Shown: positions 35,315 to 46,193, counted from the first letter of the stretch. The stretch: DNA of 64,000 nucleotides from JADHLJ01 sp038146985 (GCA_038146985.1 JAYQSQ010000010.1:186001-250000); one strand, 5' to 3'. Numbers and translations are program-made. Notes: a model not told the origin generated them from the sequence alone.

Positions 35315-36019
35315 TCAGGCGTCGATGAGATCGCCATGGGTCAGGCAGTCCGGCGACGCCAGTTCCAGGAACAGCGGCACCAGATCCTCCGGCGGCTTGA
35401 CGCCCGCCGGATCCTCGCCGGGAAACGCTGCCGCGCGCATGCCGGTTCGGGTCGGCCCGGGATTGACCAGATTGATCCGCAGCTTGCTTTTGACGTTCTC
35501 GGCGGCATAGCTGCGCACCATCGCTTCCAGGGCGGCCTTGCTGACGGCATAGGCCCCCCAGAACGGCCGGGCGCCATGGGCGGCGGTCGAGGAGACAAAG
35601 ATCGCCCGGCCCGCGTCGGACAGCCTCAAAAGCGGGTCCATGCTGCGCACGAGGCGCTGGTTGGCGGTGAGGTTGACGGCGATCACCTCTTCCCAGACCG
35701 CCGGATCATACTGGTGGATCGGGGTGAGCTGGCCGAGCGCGCCGCCATTGGCGACCAGGATGTCCAGCTTGCCCCAACGCTCGTATATGTTGGCGCCCAG
35801 CCGGTCGATGGCGGGGCTGTCCCGCAAATCCATTTCCACCAGCGTGGCCGAGCCGCCGGCGGCGCGGATCGCGTCGTCGACCTCCTCCAGCCCGCCGATG
35901 GTCCGCGCGGTCAGGATCACATGCGCGCCTTCGCCCGCGAGGCCCTTGGCGACGGCGGCGCCGATGCCGCGCGACGCGCCCGTGATCAAGGCAATGCGAT
36001 CTTTCAGCAAGTCACCCAC
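35315..36019 (-). CDS. SDR family NAD(P)-dependent oxidoreductase
   Basis: A 234-aa classical SDR. It has ALITGASRGIGAAVAKGLA (TGxxxGxG), LDILVANGGALG (NAG-like), the Ser in IFVSSTAAHG, and YAVSKAAL with the catalytic Tyr and Lys. The C-terminus has INLVNPGPTRTGMR. Start chosen as GTG 36019, since the Rossmann strand begins a few residues later. It lies 22 bp after purF on the same strand and is probably cotranscribed with it. Substrate unknown. Confidence 0.88.
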   Translation of the reverse strand: MGDLLKDRIALITGASRGIGAAVAKGLAGEGAHVILTARTIGGLEEVDDAIRAAGGSATLVEMDLRDSPAIDRLGANIYERWGKLDILVANGGALGQLTPIHQYDPAVWEEVIAVNLTANQRLVRSMDPLLRLSDAGRAIFVSSTAAHGARPFWGAYAVSKAALEAMVRSYAAENVKSKLRINLVNPGPTRTGMRAAAFPGEDPAGVKPPEDLVPLFLELASPDCLTHGDLIDA

Positions 36020-36041
36020 GGCCGTCCGTCCGCGATGGTTT

Positions 36042-37505
36042 TCAGGAGGCTTCGGCAAGCAGCGAGAGCTGCGCACCGCGCGCGCCGCCGTCGTGGTCGA
36101 TCAGCCGGATCGGGTAATCCCCGGTCAGGCAGGCATCGCAATAGCGCGGCGCGGCGGGGTCGCGCCCGACCTCGCCCATCGCCCGGTAGAGTCCGTCGAG
36201 GGAAACGAAGGCAAGGCTGTCGACGCCGATCAGCTTGGCCATCTCCTCGATCGACATCCGCGCGGCCAGCAGCTTTTCGCGCTCCGGCGTGTCGACCCCG
36301 TAAAAGCAGGAATGGGTGGTCGGCGGGCTGGCGATCCGCATGTGCACTTCGCGCGCGCCGGCGGCCCGGACCATTTCGACGATCTTGGTCGAGGTGGTGC
36401 CGCGGACGATGGAATCATCCACCAGGATCACCCGATTGCCGGCAAGCTGCGCCCGGTTGGCATTGTGCTTGAGCTTGACCCCGAGATGGCGGACGTGATC
36501 GGTTGGTTCGATGAAGGTGCGCCCGACATAATGGTTGCGGATGATGCCGAGCTCGAAGCGGATGCCGGACGCCTCGGCATAGCCGACCGCGGCGGGGACG
36601 CCCGAATCCGGCACCGGCACCACCACATCGGCGTCCACGTGGCTTTCCCGCGCCAGCTCGGCGCCGATCGCCTTGCGGGCGTCATAGACGCTCTGACCCT
36701 CGACGATGCTGTCGGGACGCGCGAAGTAGATGTATTCGAACACGCAGAAGCGGCCGGGGCGCGGCACGAAAGGCCGGAAGGATTGCACGCCCTTCTCCGA
36801 GAGCACGATCATCTCGCCCGGCGCGACGTCACGGACGAAGTCGGCGCCGATGATGTCGAAGGCGCAGGTTTCCGAGGCCAGGATATGGGCGTCACCCAGC
36901 CGTCCGAGCACCAGCGGGCGGACCCCATTGGCGTCGCGCACGCCGATCACCGAATCCTGGGTCAGGCAGATCAGCGAGAACGCTCCCTCGATCTGCGTCA
37001 GCGCCTCGACCATGCGGTCGGCGAGCGTGGTCGCCTTGCTGCGCGCCATCAGGTGGACAATGGTCTCGGTATCGGTGGTCGACTGGAACAGACAGCCCTG
37101 GCGGACCAGTTCCTGGCGCAGTTCGAGCGCATTGGTGAGATTGCCGTTGTGGCATATGGCCAGACCGCCGAGCTCGATCTCGGCGAATAGCGGCTGAACG
37201 TTTCGGAGATTGGTGCCGCCGGTGGTGGAATACCGGTTGTGGCCGATCGCCGCGTGGCCGATCAGTTCCCGCATCGCGTCCGAGGAGCTATCGCCGAAAT
37301 TCTTGCCGACATGGCCGAGGCCGCGCCGGGCGTGGAACTGCCCGCCGTCCCAGGTGACGATCCCCGTCGCCTCCTGCCCCCGGTGCTGCAGCGCGTGCAG
37401 TCCGAGCGCGGTATGGGCGCCGGCATCGGGATTTCCGAAAATCCCGAAGACCGCGCATTCCTCGTGCAGATGATCGTCGTCGTGGTGCGAATCGGGATGG
37501 GTCAC
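36042..37505 (-). CDS. purF: Amidophosphoribosyltransferase
   Basis: A 487-aa PurF, first committed step of purine synthesis: PRPP plus glutamine gives 5-phosphoribosylamine. The N-terminal nucleophile Cys lies in LHEECAVFGIFG after a short propeptide. The PRTase domain has the PRPP loop ILVDDSIVRGTTS. Cysteines in HSCFYGVDTP and RYCDACLTGDYP match the 4Fe-4S-bearing Bacillus-type enzyme. GTG 37505 has GGAG six bases upstream; a TTG 12 bases further up is an alternative. It sits directly downstream of cvpA, a widespread pairing. Confidence 0.96.
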   Translation of the reverse strand: MTHPDSHHDDDHLHEECAVFGIFGNPDAGAHTALGLHALQHRGQEATGIVTWDGGQFHARRGLGHVGKNFGDSSSDAMRELIGHAAIGHNRYSTTGGTNLRNVQPLFAEIELGGLAICHNGNLTNALELRQELVRQGCLFQSTTDTETIVHLMARSKATTLADRMVEALTQIEGAFSLICLTQDSVIGVRDANGVRPLVLGRLGDAHILASETCAFDIIGADFVRDVAPGEMIVLSEKGVQSFRPFVPRPGRFCVFEYIYFARPDSIVEGQSVYDARKAIGAELARESHVDADVVVPVPDSGVPAAVGYAEASGIRFELGIIRNHYVGRTFIEPTDHVRHLGVKLKHNANRAQLAGNRVILVDDSIVRGTTSTKIVEMVRAAGAREVHMRIASPPTTHSCFYGVDTPEREKLLAARMSIEEMAKLIGVDSLAFVSLDGLYRAMGEVGRDPAAPRYCDACLTGDYPIRLIDHDGGARGAQLSLLAEAS

Positions 37506-37581
37506 ATCGCGCTCCAAGCGACGCTCGCGGGGGCGAAATGTACGTCGATCATGCGCGACTCCAAGGCTAGTCCGGGAAACG

Positions 37582-38238
37582 TCACTGAAGATCCTTGATG
37601 GCGCGGTTCATACCCGCACGTTCATCCGAAGTATAGCCCGATCCGGGTTCCGGCGCACCGGGTTTGACCGGCGGGCTGACCAGGCGTTCCAAGATCATTT
37701 CCCGAGCGGCGCCCTGTGCGGCGGAGTCCATCGCCCCGAGACGCGGTCGCAGATGCGCCGGCATGAGCCTGACCAGAAGGTCCGCGCCGGACCGCGCCAG
37801 CGGCAGGGATTTGGCGCCGTTCAGCCAGGCCGGGTAGGCACGGTCGCCGAGCGCCCATTGGATCATCAGAAAGGACAGGGAGATCAGCACCGCGCCGCGG
37901 ACCAGGCCGAACAGAAATCCGAGCGACTTGTCGATGGCGCCGAGCGCCTCCACCCGCATGGCCCGCGCGACATAGTGCGAGAACAGGGACAGCGCGATGA
38001 CGGTGACAAGGCCGATCACCAGACCCGCGATCCAGGGCACGAGGGCCGGGTCGGGCACCACGCCCGCGAGGCTCGGCGCGAGCAAAGGGAAGCCGTACAC
38101 GCCCGCGAAGAAGGCCGCGACCCAGGCGCCGATCGACAGGGCCTCGCGGATGAAGCCTCTGAAGAACGCCAGAAAGCCCGAAATCAGAACGACCGCCAGA
38201 ACGACGAGATCGGTCAGATTGATGGGCAGATCGTTCAT
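37582..38238 (-). CDS. cvpA: CvpA family membrane protein
   Basis: A 218-aa protein with four transmembrane segments in the first 150 residues (NLTDLVVLAVVLISGFLAFF, then ALSIGAWVAAFFAGVYG and others) and a polar C-terminal tail. It matches the colicin V production/CvpA family, recently linked to envelope stress tolerance. Its place immediately upstream of purF is the classical arrangement. The ATG at 38238 has GGAGAGG about 7 bases upstream. Confidence 0.88.
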   Translation of the reverse strand: MNDLPINLTDLVVLAVVLISGFLAFFRGFIREALSIGAWVAAFFAGVYGFPLLAPSLAGVVPDPALVPWIAGLVIGLVTVIALSLFSHYVARAMRVEALGAIDKSLGFLFGLVRGAVLISLSFLMIQWALGDRAYPAWLNGAKSLPLARSGADLLVRLMPAHLRPRLGAMDSAAQGAAREMILERLVSPPVKPGAPEPGSGYTSDERAGMNRAIKDLQ

Positions 38239-38277
38239 CGAGAGCCTCTCCAGGCGCCGGGGTGGGACCAGCAGGGG

Positions 38278-39672
<1,395 letters not shown>

Positions 39673-39699
39673 GTCGGGGCCGCTCCTTCTGAAAGGTGC

Positions 39700-40482
39700 T
39701 CAGTGCCGCCGGGCGGCGAACGCGATCGGTCCGTCGACCCGGCCATGGACGAACTGGTCCACGTGGTCGTTGCCCGATGCGTCGACCGCGTCCGCCGGTC
39801 CTACCCAGATGATCCGGCCATCATAGAGCATGGCGATGCGATCGCCGATCCGCTTGGCGCTTTCCATGTCATGGGTGATGGTCAGCGCCGTGGCGCCGAG
39901 CTCTCTCACGCATTTCAGGATCAGCTGGTCGATCACGTCCCCCGCGACCGGATCGAGCCCCGTTGTCGGTTCGTCGAACAGCAGGATATCCGGCTCGGTG
40001 GCTATGGTTCTGGCCAGGGCGACGCGCTTTCGCATGCCGCCGGACAGCTCGGCCGGATACATCGAGCCGACGCTCTCATCAAGGCCCACCTGGGCAAGTT
40101 TCTCCAAGGCCGTCACCCGCGCTTCGGCGGCGGGCCGGCCCTGCGCGCTGACCAGGCCGAAGGCGACATTGTCCAGGACCGACAGCGAATCGAACAGGGC
40201 GCCGTTCTGAAACAGCAGGCCGAAGCGGGCCATCTTGGCCTCGCGCTCGGCTGCCGTGAGCCCGGTGATCGGTTCGCCGTCGAGCTCGATCGTCCCGCTG
40301 TCCGGCTCCATCAGGCCGATCAGACATTTGATCAGGACCGATTTGCCGGTTCCAGACCCGCCGATCACCACCACCGACTCGCCGGCGCCGGCTTCGAGAT
40401 TAAGGTTCCGCAGCACATGGTTCGAGCCGAAGGCCTTGTTGAGGTCGCGGATCAGAATTTTGGGCCGTTCGCCGGAAGCCAT
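39700..40482 (-). CDS. mlaF: Mla-type ABC transporter ATP-binding protein
   Basis: A 260-aa ABC ATPase. Walker A is GGSGTGKSVLIK, the Q-loop FGLLFQNGALFDS is characteristic of MlaF/Ttg2A, the signature is LSGGMRKRVALAR, Walker B is LLFDEPTTGLDP and the switch His is in TITHDME. With the permease 12 bp upstream it forms the inner-membrane part of the phospholipid transport system that keeps outer-membrane asymmetry. No MlaD-type MCE gene is in the window. Confidence 0.92.
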   Translation of the reverse strand: MASGERPKILIRDLNKAFGSNHVLRNLNLEAGAGESVVVIGGSGTGKSVLIKCLIGLMEPDSGTIELDGEPITGLTAAEREAKMARFGLLFQNGALFDSLSVLDNVAFGLVSAQGRPAAEARVTALEKLAQVGLDESVGSMYPAELSGGMRKRVALARTIATEPDILLFDEPTTGLDPVAGDVIDQLILKCVRELGATALTITHDMESAKRIGDRIAMLYDGRIIWVGPADAVDASGNDHVDQFVHGRVDGPIAFAARRH

Positions 40483-40494
40483 TGCGCCCCGCCG

Positions 40495-41268
40495 CTATTG
40501 CGAGAAGAACAGGGTGGTGATCCCGTAATTCGCCACCAGGATCAGAATCGAGGCCGAGACCACGGCATTGGTGGTTGCCGCGCCGACGCCCTGGGCGCCG
40601 CGCCCGGACCGGTATCCGTGATAACAGCCCATCAGCGCCACCAGAAAGCCGAAGGCTGCCGCTTTGACGAGGCCGGAGATCACATCAATGGGTTCCAGAA
40701 ACTCGACGGTGCGCTGCAAATAGGTTCCGGCGTTGAAGCCGAGCTTGTAGACGCCGACGATATAGCCACCGAACACTCCGATGATATCGCCGACCAGGAC
40801 GAGAAACGGCAGGCTGATCACGCCGGCGAGGATGCGCGGGGCGACCAGGTATTTGTAAGGATTGGTCGAGAGCGTGGTCAGCGCGTCGATCTGCTCGGTC
40901 ACCCGCATGGTGCCGATTTCCGCCGCCATCGATGCGCCGATGCGCCCAGCGACCATTAGGCCCGCGAGCACCGGCCCGAGCTCGCGGGTGATCGACAGCA
41001 CGACCACCGTGGCGACGGCGCCCTCGGCCGAGAACCGCGCGAATCCGGTATAGCTTTGCAGTGCCAGCACCATGCCCGAGAACAGCGTGGTCAGCCCCAC
41101 CACCGGCAGCGAGTAATACCCGATCTCGATAACCTGTTTGAGCAGGATGCGCGGATAGAACGGCGGCCGCACGCAGTGGGAGACCGACAGGGCGGCGAAA
41201 ATCACCAGACGCCCGATCGCGGCGAGGAAGTTCAGAAAGGCGCGCCCGATCGTGGCGAGTGGATTCAT
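40495..41268 (-). CDS. mlaE: MlaE family lipid ABC transporter permease
   Basis: A 257-aa polytopic protein with five to six membrane segments and MlaE landmarks: RPPFYPRILLKQVIEIGYYS, LTTLFSGMVLALQSYTGF, the cytosolic coupling segment GLMVAGRIGASMAAEIGTMR, and EQIDALTTLSTNPYKYLV. Together with the ATPase gene 12 bp downstream it should make the MlaEF core. It starts at 41268, about 40 bp after alr on the same strand. Confidence 0.93.
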   Translation of the reverse strand: MNPLATIGRAFLNFLAAIGRLVIFAALSVSHCVRPPFYPRILLKQVIEIGYYSLPVVGLTTLFSGMVLALQSYTGFARFSAEGAVATVVVLSITRELGPVLAGLMVAGRIGASMAAEIGTMRVTEQIDALTTLSTNPYKYLVAPRILAGVISLPFLVLVGDIIGVFGGYIVGVYKLGFNAGTYLQRTVEFLEPIDVISGLVKAAAFGFLVALMGCYHGYRSGRGAQGVGAATTNAVVSASILILVANYGITTLFFSQ

Positions 41269-41307
41269 GTCTGGCCCGGGTCCCGTATTCGCGGCGCGCG
41301 CCGCCCC

Positions 41308-42441
41308 CTAGGTCTTCGGCGAAGCCGGCGCGTACACGCGGTGATAGCGCCGGCCGAGGCTGGTGAGAACCTCGTAGGAAATCGTCCCCGCCGCCGCCGC
41401 CGCGTCATCGGCCGTGATGCGAGAGCCCAGAAGTTCCAGGAACAGTCCGGGCCGCACGTCTTCCGGCGGAACGCTGGTGACGTCGACGGTGATCGTATCC
41501 ATCGAGATGCGTCCTATCACGGGCAGGCGGGTCGGGCCAAGACAGACATGCGCTTTACCCGACCCCGACCGCAGATAGCCGTCGGCATATCCCGCCGCCA
41601 CCGTGGCGACCCGCCCGCCGGCCTTGACCTCATGGGTGCCGCCGTAGCCGACCCTCATGCCCGGCGCGACGTCGCGCACCTGCAAGACCCGGCCGAGCAG
41701 ACGCACCACCGGGCGCATCGGGTTCGGCACCCTTGTGGAGGGATTGCCGCCATAGAGCGCAATTCCCGGCCGAACCAGGTCGAAATGAAAACGCGAGCCC
41801 AGAAACACGCCCGCGGAATTGGCGAGGCTGGCCGGCATGGCGGGCAGGCGGGCCCTGGCGGCTTCGAACCGCGCGAGCTGAGCCTCGCTGGCCGGGTTCT
41901 CCGGCTCGTCCGCGCAGGCGAGATGCGAGATGACATGGCTCCAACGCGCGCCCTCGAATAGGGCCGGCGTGGCCGCGACCCGGTCGAGATCCGTTGGGGA
42001 AAGACCCAGGCGGTTCATGCCCGTATCCACATGCAGCATCGCCTCAAGCGGCCGGCCGAGACGGCCGCAATGGGCGCGCCACAGCTCGATCTGACCGGGA
42101 TCGTTGGCGACCGGGATCAGGTGATGCTCCGAGAAGACGTCTTCGGTCCCGGCGAGAACGCCGCCCAGCACCGCAATCCGGATATCGGGGGCGGGCAGCA
42201 GTCCGCGTAGCTCGATCGCCTCGTCGATGGTCGCGGTGAAGAAAACCCGGCAGCCTTCTTCGGCCAGCAGCGGCGCCACCCGGGCCACCCCGAGACCATA
42301 GGCATCCGCCTTGACCGCCGCGCCGCAATGGGCGGCGGCGAGCCGGGACTTCACGAGACGATAGTTCTCGGCGATCGCGTCAAGATCGATATGGAGCACC
42401 GAAGCCGCCGTCGCCGCGCCCGGCCCGGCCGCGCCCGGCAT
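41308..42441 (-). CDS. alr: Alanine racemase
   Basis: A 377-aa PLP enzyme that makes D-alanine for peptidoglycan. The PLP lysine is in AAVKADAYGLG and the catalytic tyrosine in RVGYGGTHE. The C-terminal beta-domain has GRISMDTITVDV. The ATG at 42441 starts two bases after the dnaB stop codon, so translation is probably coupled to dnaB; a longer open frame overlapping dnaB is not credible. The dnaB-alr order is common in alphaproteobacteria. Confidence 0.95.
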   Translation of the reverse strand: MPGAAGPGAATAASVLHIDLDAIAENYRLVKSRLAAAHCGAAVKADAYGLGVARVAPLLAEEGCRVFFTATIDEAIELRGLLPAPDIRIAVLGGVLAGTEDVFSEHHLIPVANDPGQIELWRAHCGRLGRPLEAMLHVDTGMNRLGLSPTDLDRVAATPALFEGARWSHVISHLACADEPENPASEAQLARFEAARARLPAMPASLANSAGVFLGSRFHFDLVRPGIALYGGNPSTRVPNPMRPVVRLLGRVLQVRDVAPGMRVGYGGTHEVKAGGRVATVAAGYADGYLRSGSGKAHVCLGPTRLPVIGRISMDTITVDVTSVPPEDVRPGLFLELLGSRITADDAAAAAGTISYEVLTSLGRRYHRVYAPASPKT

Positions 42442-42443
42442 GA

Positions 42444-43952
42444 TCAGAAGCGCTCCGGCAGATGATCCTCGGGAATGAAGTCGGAGAACTTGGTGGTCGG
42501 GCCGTGGAAATGCATGGTCACGGTACCGGTCGGGCCATGGCGCTGCTTGCCGATGATCACTTCGGCCTTGCCGTAAGCCTTGTTGCAGCGCTCCTGCCAT
42601 TGGTCGACGCGCTCGTGGTATTTGTCGTCGTTTTCCTCGGGACGCTGCACAGGTTCCGCCTTGGCGAGATAGTACTCCTCGCGGAAGACAAACATGACCA
42701 CGTCGGCGTCCTGTTCGATCGACCCGGATTCCCGCAGGTCCGCCAGAACCGGACGCTTGTCCTCGCGCTGCTCGACCGCGCGGGAAAGCTGGGACAGGGC
42801 AACCACCGGGACATCGAGTTCCTTGGCGATGGCCTTCAGGCCCTGGGTGATCGAGGAGATCTCCTGGACCCGGTTCTCCGGCCGCTGTCCGGCGGCGGGG
42901 CGCATCAGCTGAAGATAGTCGACAACGATAAGGCTCAGCCCGTGCTGGCGCTTCAGGCGGCGCGCGCGGGTTCGCATCGCCGAGATGGTGATCGCCGGCG
43001 TGTCGTCAATGAAGAGCGGCGCGGTCTCCAGCTCCTGGCTGGAGCGCACCAGCTTCTGAAAGTCATCGGCGTTGAGCTCGCCCCGGCGGATCTTCTCCGA
43101 CGCGATCTCCGTGGTCTCGGAAAGAACGCGCGCGGCCAGCTGTTCCGCCGACATCTCCAGCGAGAAGAACGCGACCACCGGTTTGCGGCCTTCCACGACG
43201 GGGTGCGAGGTTGCCACATGGAAGGCGATGTTGGTGACCAGCGCCGTCTTGCCCATCGCCGGGCGCCCGGCGAGGATCAGCAGATCCGAGGGGTGCAGCC
43301 CGCCGAGCTGGCGGTCCAGATCCTTGAAGCCTGTCGCCACGCCCGCGAGGCCGCCATCGCGCTTGAACGCCGCCTCCGCCATGCGCACGGATTCGGCCAA
43401 AGCCTCGCCGAAGGGACGGAAGCCGCCTTCAGAGGAGCCGTTCTCGGCCAACGAGAACAGCTTGCCCTCGGCGATCTCGATCTGTTCGGTCGCCGGAACC
43501 TCAAGATCCTGGGTATAGGCGTCGTTGACGATGTCCTCGCCGAGATCGATAAGCTGGCGGCGGATATGCGCGTCGCGGATCGCCCGGCCATAATCCTCGG
43601 CATTGATCACGGTGACGACGGAGGCCGCGAGGCGGACCAGATATTGCGCGCCCCCGACCTCCGCCAGCGCCTCGTCCTGGTCGAATAGCGGTTTCAGGGT
43701 GACCGGATTGGCGATCTGGCCGCGCTCGATCAGCTTGCCGCAGGCCTCGAAGATGCGGCCATGCGCCGGATCGGCGAAATGCTCCGCCGTCAGATACTCG
43801 CCGACCTGCTCGAACGCGCGGTTGTTGACCAGGATCGCGCCCAGCAAACCCTGTTCCGCCTCCAGGTTATGGGGCGGCTCGCGCATCGGGACCGGTCCGA
43901 CATCACGCAGTCCGAGCGGGGTTATGTTCGTGGGTTCATTCTGTGTCGCCAT
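42444..43952 (-). CDS. dnaB: Replicative DNA helicase DnaB
   Basis: A 502-aa DnaB. The N-terminal domain begins PHNLEAEQGLLGAILV (primase interaction), then a linker helix, and a RecA-like motor with Walker A GRPAMGKTAL, Walker B LIVVDYLQLM and the conserved ALSQLSRAVEQREDKRP helix. The hexamer unwinds DNA at the replication fork. All motifs are intact. It is followed by alr after two bases. No intein is present. Confidence 0.98.
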   Translation of the reverse strand: MATQNEPTNITPLGLRDVGPVPMREPPHNLEAEQGLLGAILVNNRAFEQVGEYLTAEHFADPAHGRIFEACGKLIERGQIANPVTLKPLFDQDEALAEVGGAQYLVRLAASVVTVINAEDYGRAIRDAHIRRQLIDLGEDIVNDAYTQDLEVPATEQIEIAEGKLFSLAENGSSEGGFRPFGEALAESVRMAEAAFKRDGGLAGVATGFKDLDRQLGGLHPSDLLILAGRPAMGKTALVTNIAFHVATSHPVVEGRKPVVAFFSLEMSAEQLAARVLSETTEIASEKIRRGELNADDFQKLVRSSQELETAPLFIDDTPAITISAMRTRARRLKRQHGLSLIVVDYLQLMRPAAGQRPENRVQEISSITQGLKAIAKELDVPVVALSQLSRAVEQREDKRPVLADLRESGSIEQDADVVMFVFREEYYLAKAEPVQRPEENDDKYHERVDQWQERCNKAYGKAEVIIGKQRHGPTGTVTMHFHGPTTKFSDFIPEDHLPERF

Positions 43953-44117
43953 GGAGCCACCATAACAGGAATTCCCGCCGGAAGCACCGAAATAGAGTCC
44001 ACAGGTTATAAATTATATAATGAAAACAATGTCTTATTTTGCATTAGCCCTGTGAGTAGCGTGAATATCTTCGCAGGCCCGCGGACCGGGTCCGGCATGA
44101 ATCAGGCCGCCAACGCA
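43953..44117. other. AT-rich gap between rplI terminator and dnaB
   Basis: The stretch at about 43998-44048 is strikingly AT-rich (TTATAAATTATATAATG) in an otherwise GC-rich window and lies just upstream of dnaB, which reads to the left. It probably contains the dnaB promoter; TATAAT-like sequence is present, but I could not choose one -35 box with confidence. Confidence 0.4.
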
Positions 44118-44141
44118 AACGGCGCGCCGAGGCGCGCCGTT
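44118..44141 (-). terminator. Hairpin after rplI
   Basis: A perfect 11-bp inverted repeat, AACGGCGCGCC and GGCGCGCCGTT, with a two-base loop. It lies about 60 bp beyond the rplI stop. On the minus strand it is followed by only TTTG, so the U tract is short. It likely ends the rpsF-rpsR-DUF2232-rplI transcript. Confidence 0.6.
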
Positions 44142-44200
44142 CTCAATTTCAACCGGTTTCGGCTTCCGGCGGGGTCAACCGCCATGCGCGCCGCCGGTAT

Positions 44201-44830
44201 TCAGGAGGCGGTGGTTTCTTCGGAGTCGGCCTCCGCCTCGCTCCCGCCGTCCTGTGCGGGAGCTTCGTCGCCGGCCGGTGCCACGAACATCGCCTCGGCT
44301 TCGGCCCGCGGATCCTCGTCCTCGTCTTCCTCCATATCGGAGGTGCCGACGGCGTGGCCGAGCCGGAGCTGCTGCTCGGCTTCATCGTCGCTGCGGGCGA
44401 TGTTCACCGTAACGGTGACAGAGACTTCCGGGTGCAGCACGACGCGGATCGGCTCGAGCCCCAGGGTCTTGAGCGCCCGGTCCAGGACCACCTGCTGGCG
44501 CGACACGGTCATACCGGCGGCGGTGACCGCCTCGGAGATGTCGCGGGCGGTGACCGAGCCGTAGAGCTGGCCGCTTTCGCCGGCGGCGCGGATGATCGGC
44601 ACCGTCAATCCCTCGATCTTCGCCGCGACCTGTTCGGCCTCGGCGCGGCGCGTGAGGTTCTCGGCCTCGAGCTGCGCCTTCTGGGATTCGAAAACCGAGA
44701 GATTTTCCTTGGTTTTGCGCAGCGCCTTTTTCTGCGGCAGCAGGTAGTTGCGCGCATAGCCGGCCTTGACGGAGACGACGTCGCCCATCTGGCCGAGTTT
44801 TTCGATACGTTCGAGAAGGATGACTTCCAT
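44201..44830 (-). CDS. rplI: 50S ribosomal protein L9
   Basis: A 209-aa L9. The N-terminal rRNA-binding domain is standard (MEVILLERIEKLGQMGDVV and AGYARNYLLPQKKA), then the long connecting helix and the C-terminal domain (SVTARDISEAV). About 50 extra acidic and Ala-rich residues (EEDEDEDPRAEAEAMF to the end) extend the usual 150-aa protein, an alphaproteobacterial habit. The start has AGGAG upstream. It is the last gene of the S6-S18-DUF2232-L9 unit. Confidence 0.96.
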   Translation of the reverse strand: MEVILLERIEKLGQMGDVVSVKAGYARNYLLPQKKALRKTKENLSVFESQKAQLEAENLTRRAEAEQVAAKIEGLTVPIIRAAGESGQLYGSVTARDISEAVTAAGMTVSRQQVVLDRALKTLGLEPIRVVLHPEVSVTVTVNIARSDDEAEQQLRLGHAVGTSDMEEDEDEDPRAEAEAMFVAPAGDEAPAQDGGSEAEADSEETTAS

Positions 44831-44903
44831 GACCTTCGCTCCTAGGGAGATTCGGGTTGGTTAAAGAGAGGACCGACGGTCCGTTGCAAGTCTTGGCGCC
44901 GGC

Positions 44904-45884
44904 TCATGTCCGTGGCGAGCCGGCGCGAAAACGGGCTTTCAGGCCCGCGAAGTGATCGATCAGCCCGACCGCCGTCATGATCAGCATCATGACGTAGCCG
45001 GCGATCATCAGCATGGCGTAGGTCATGAACAGAATGGTGAAGGGCGATTTGGACCGCTCGGCCAAGGTATGCGCCACGCCGAGACCGGAAATGAAGATCG
45101 GAAAAGCGAGAATTCCGGCAATGGTGATCGCGAGGAACCCGATGTTTCCCCCAATCAGGAAATAGATCGGGAAACAGACGGCGAACGCGACGATCAGCCA
45201 TCGCGGCAAGTCGATTTCCGACATCTGCGGTGCCGGCCGGATGTTCTTGGCGAACCGGGTGAGCAGACCCTGCGCGAGCAGAGCGTTGGCCAAGGATGTC
45301 AGCATGCTGACCAAAGCGACCGTCACCGGCACGAAATGCACGATAATCGTTTCGATCGCCGCCATCTGCTGGTCTGTCGGCTTGTCTGGTAGCCCCGGCA
45401 CCGTCTCGCGCGGCGCCGAGCGGATGGCCTCCATGACCGGTTCCATGTACCGGGCCACCAGATCGTGAAAGCCGTCGCCGCTGAGCAGACCGTAGCTGAA
45501 GACGAGGACCAGCATGGCGATCGGCGGCGCCGTCAGCCACGCGACCAGCAGGCCCGGCGGATACCAGGTCCGGACCGTTGCTCCCGACGCGTCGGTCGTC
45601 TCCTGGAAGATCGCGGCTTTCCAGGAAATCAGCCAGGCCGGCGCCGCATGGGTCATGATGTACACCACCGCGCCGATGCCGCCGCTGACCGCGACCACGA
45701 TCATCGCCGCCGCCGCCCCGCAGATGCTCGCTGCCCGCTCGCCCAAGGACAGGCCGATGAGATACAGCGGCAGCGGCGCCAGCATGGCGAGCACCAGCGC
45801 CCCGATCGACCCGAATTGGGCCGACAGGTACAAACCCGCGCTGACCAGCGAGGCACTCCCCATCAGGAGCCATGCTGATTTCAT
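44904..45884 (-). CDS. DUF2232 family membrane protein
   Basis: A 326-aa polytopic protein with about eight hydrophobic segments (for example GALVLAMLAPLPLYLIGLSL and IGFLAITIAGILAFPIFI). It matches DUF2232, which in alphaproteobacteria is typically encoded between rpsR and rplI, as here. Firmicute relatives (YybS) have the same neighbours. Function unknown; membership in a ribosomal-protein unit suggests a growth-linked role (inference). It begins 39 bp after rpsR; the Shine-Dalgarno is weak. Confidence 0.85.
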   Translation of the reverse strand: MKSAWLLMGSASLVSAGLYLSAQFGSIGALVLAMLAPLPLYLIGLSLGERAASICGAAAAMIVVAVSGGIGAVVYIMTHAAPAWLISWKAAIFQETTDASGATVRTWYPPGLLVAWLTAPPIAMLVLVFSYGLLSGDGFHDLVARYMEPVMEAIRSAPRETVPGLPDKPTDQQMAAIETIIVHFVPVTVALVSMLTSLANALLAQGLLTRFAKNIRPAPQMSEIDLPRWLIVAFAVCFPIYFLIGGNIGFLAITIAGILAFPIFISGLGVAHTLAERSKSPFTILFMTYAMLMIAGYVMMLIMTAVGLIDHFAGLKARFRAGSPRT

Positions 45885-45923
45885 GCCGCATCGCCGTTCG
45901 TTTTCGTCTTCCCGCGCGCCCGA

Positions 45924-46178
45924 TCAGGCGAGCAGATAGGGAATGAGGGCGAGAAACCGGGCCCGCTTGATCGCCTTGGACAGATGCCGCTGCTTCTTCG
46001 CTGAAACCGCGGTAATCCGGCTCGGCACGATCTTGCCGCGCTCGGAGATGAAGCGTTGCAGCAGTTTCACGTCCTTGTAGTCGATCTGCGGCGCGTGCTT
46101 GCCCGAGAACGGGCAGCACTTCCGGCGCCGCGTGAAGGGGCGGCGGACGGCCGGGCGAGAAATGGATAGCGTGCTCAC
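45924..46178 (-). CDS. rpsR: 30S ribosomal protein S18
   Basis: An 84-aa S18 with RRKCCPFSGKHAPQIDYKDV and ERGKIVPSRITAVSAKKQR, the S6- and rRNA-binding core, and a C-terminus in KRARFLALIPYL. The start is GTG 46178 with GGGGAGAA upstream. It follows rpsF by 15 bp and its frame is intact, in contrast to rpsF. Confidence 0.97.
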   Translation of the reverse strand: MSTLSISRPAVRRPFTRRRKCCPFSGKHAPQIDYKDVKLLQRFISERGKIVPSRITAVSAKKQRHLSKAIKRARFLALIPYLLA

Positions 46179-46193
46179 GTTCGTTCTCCCCTA

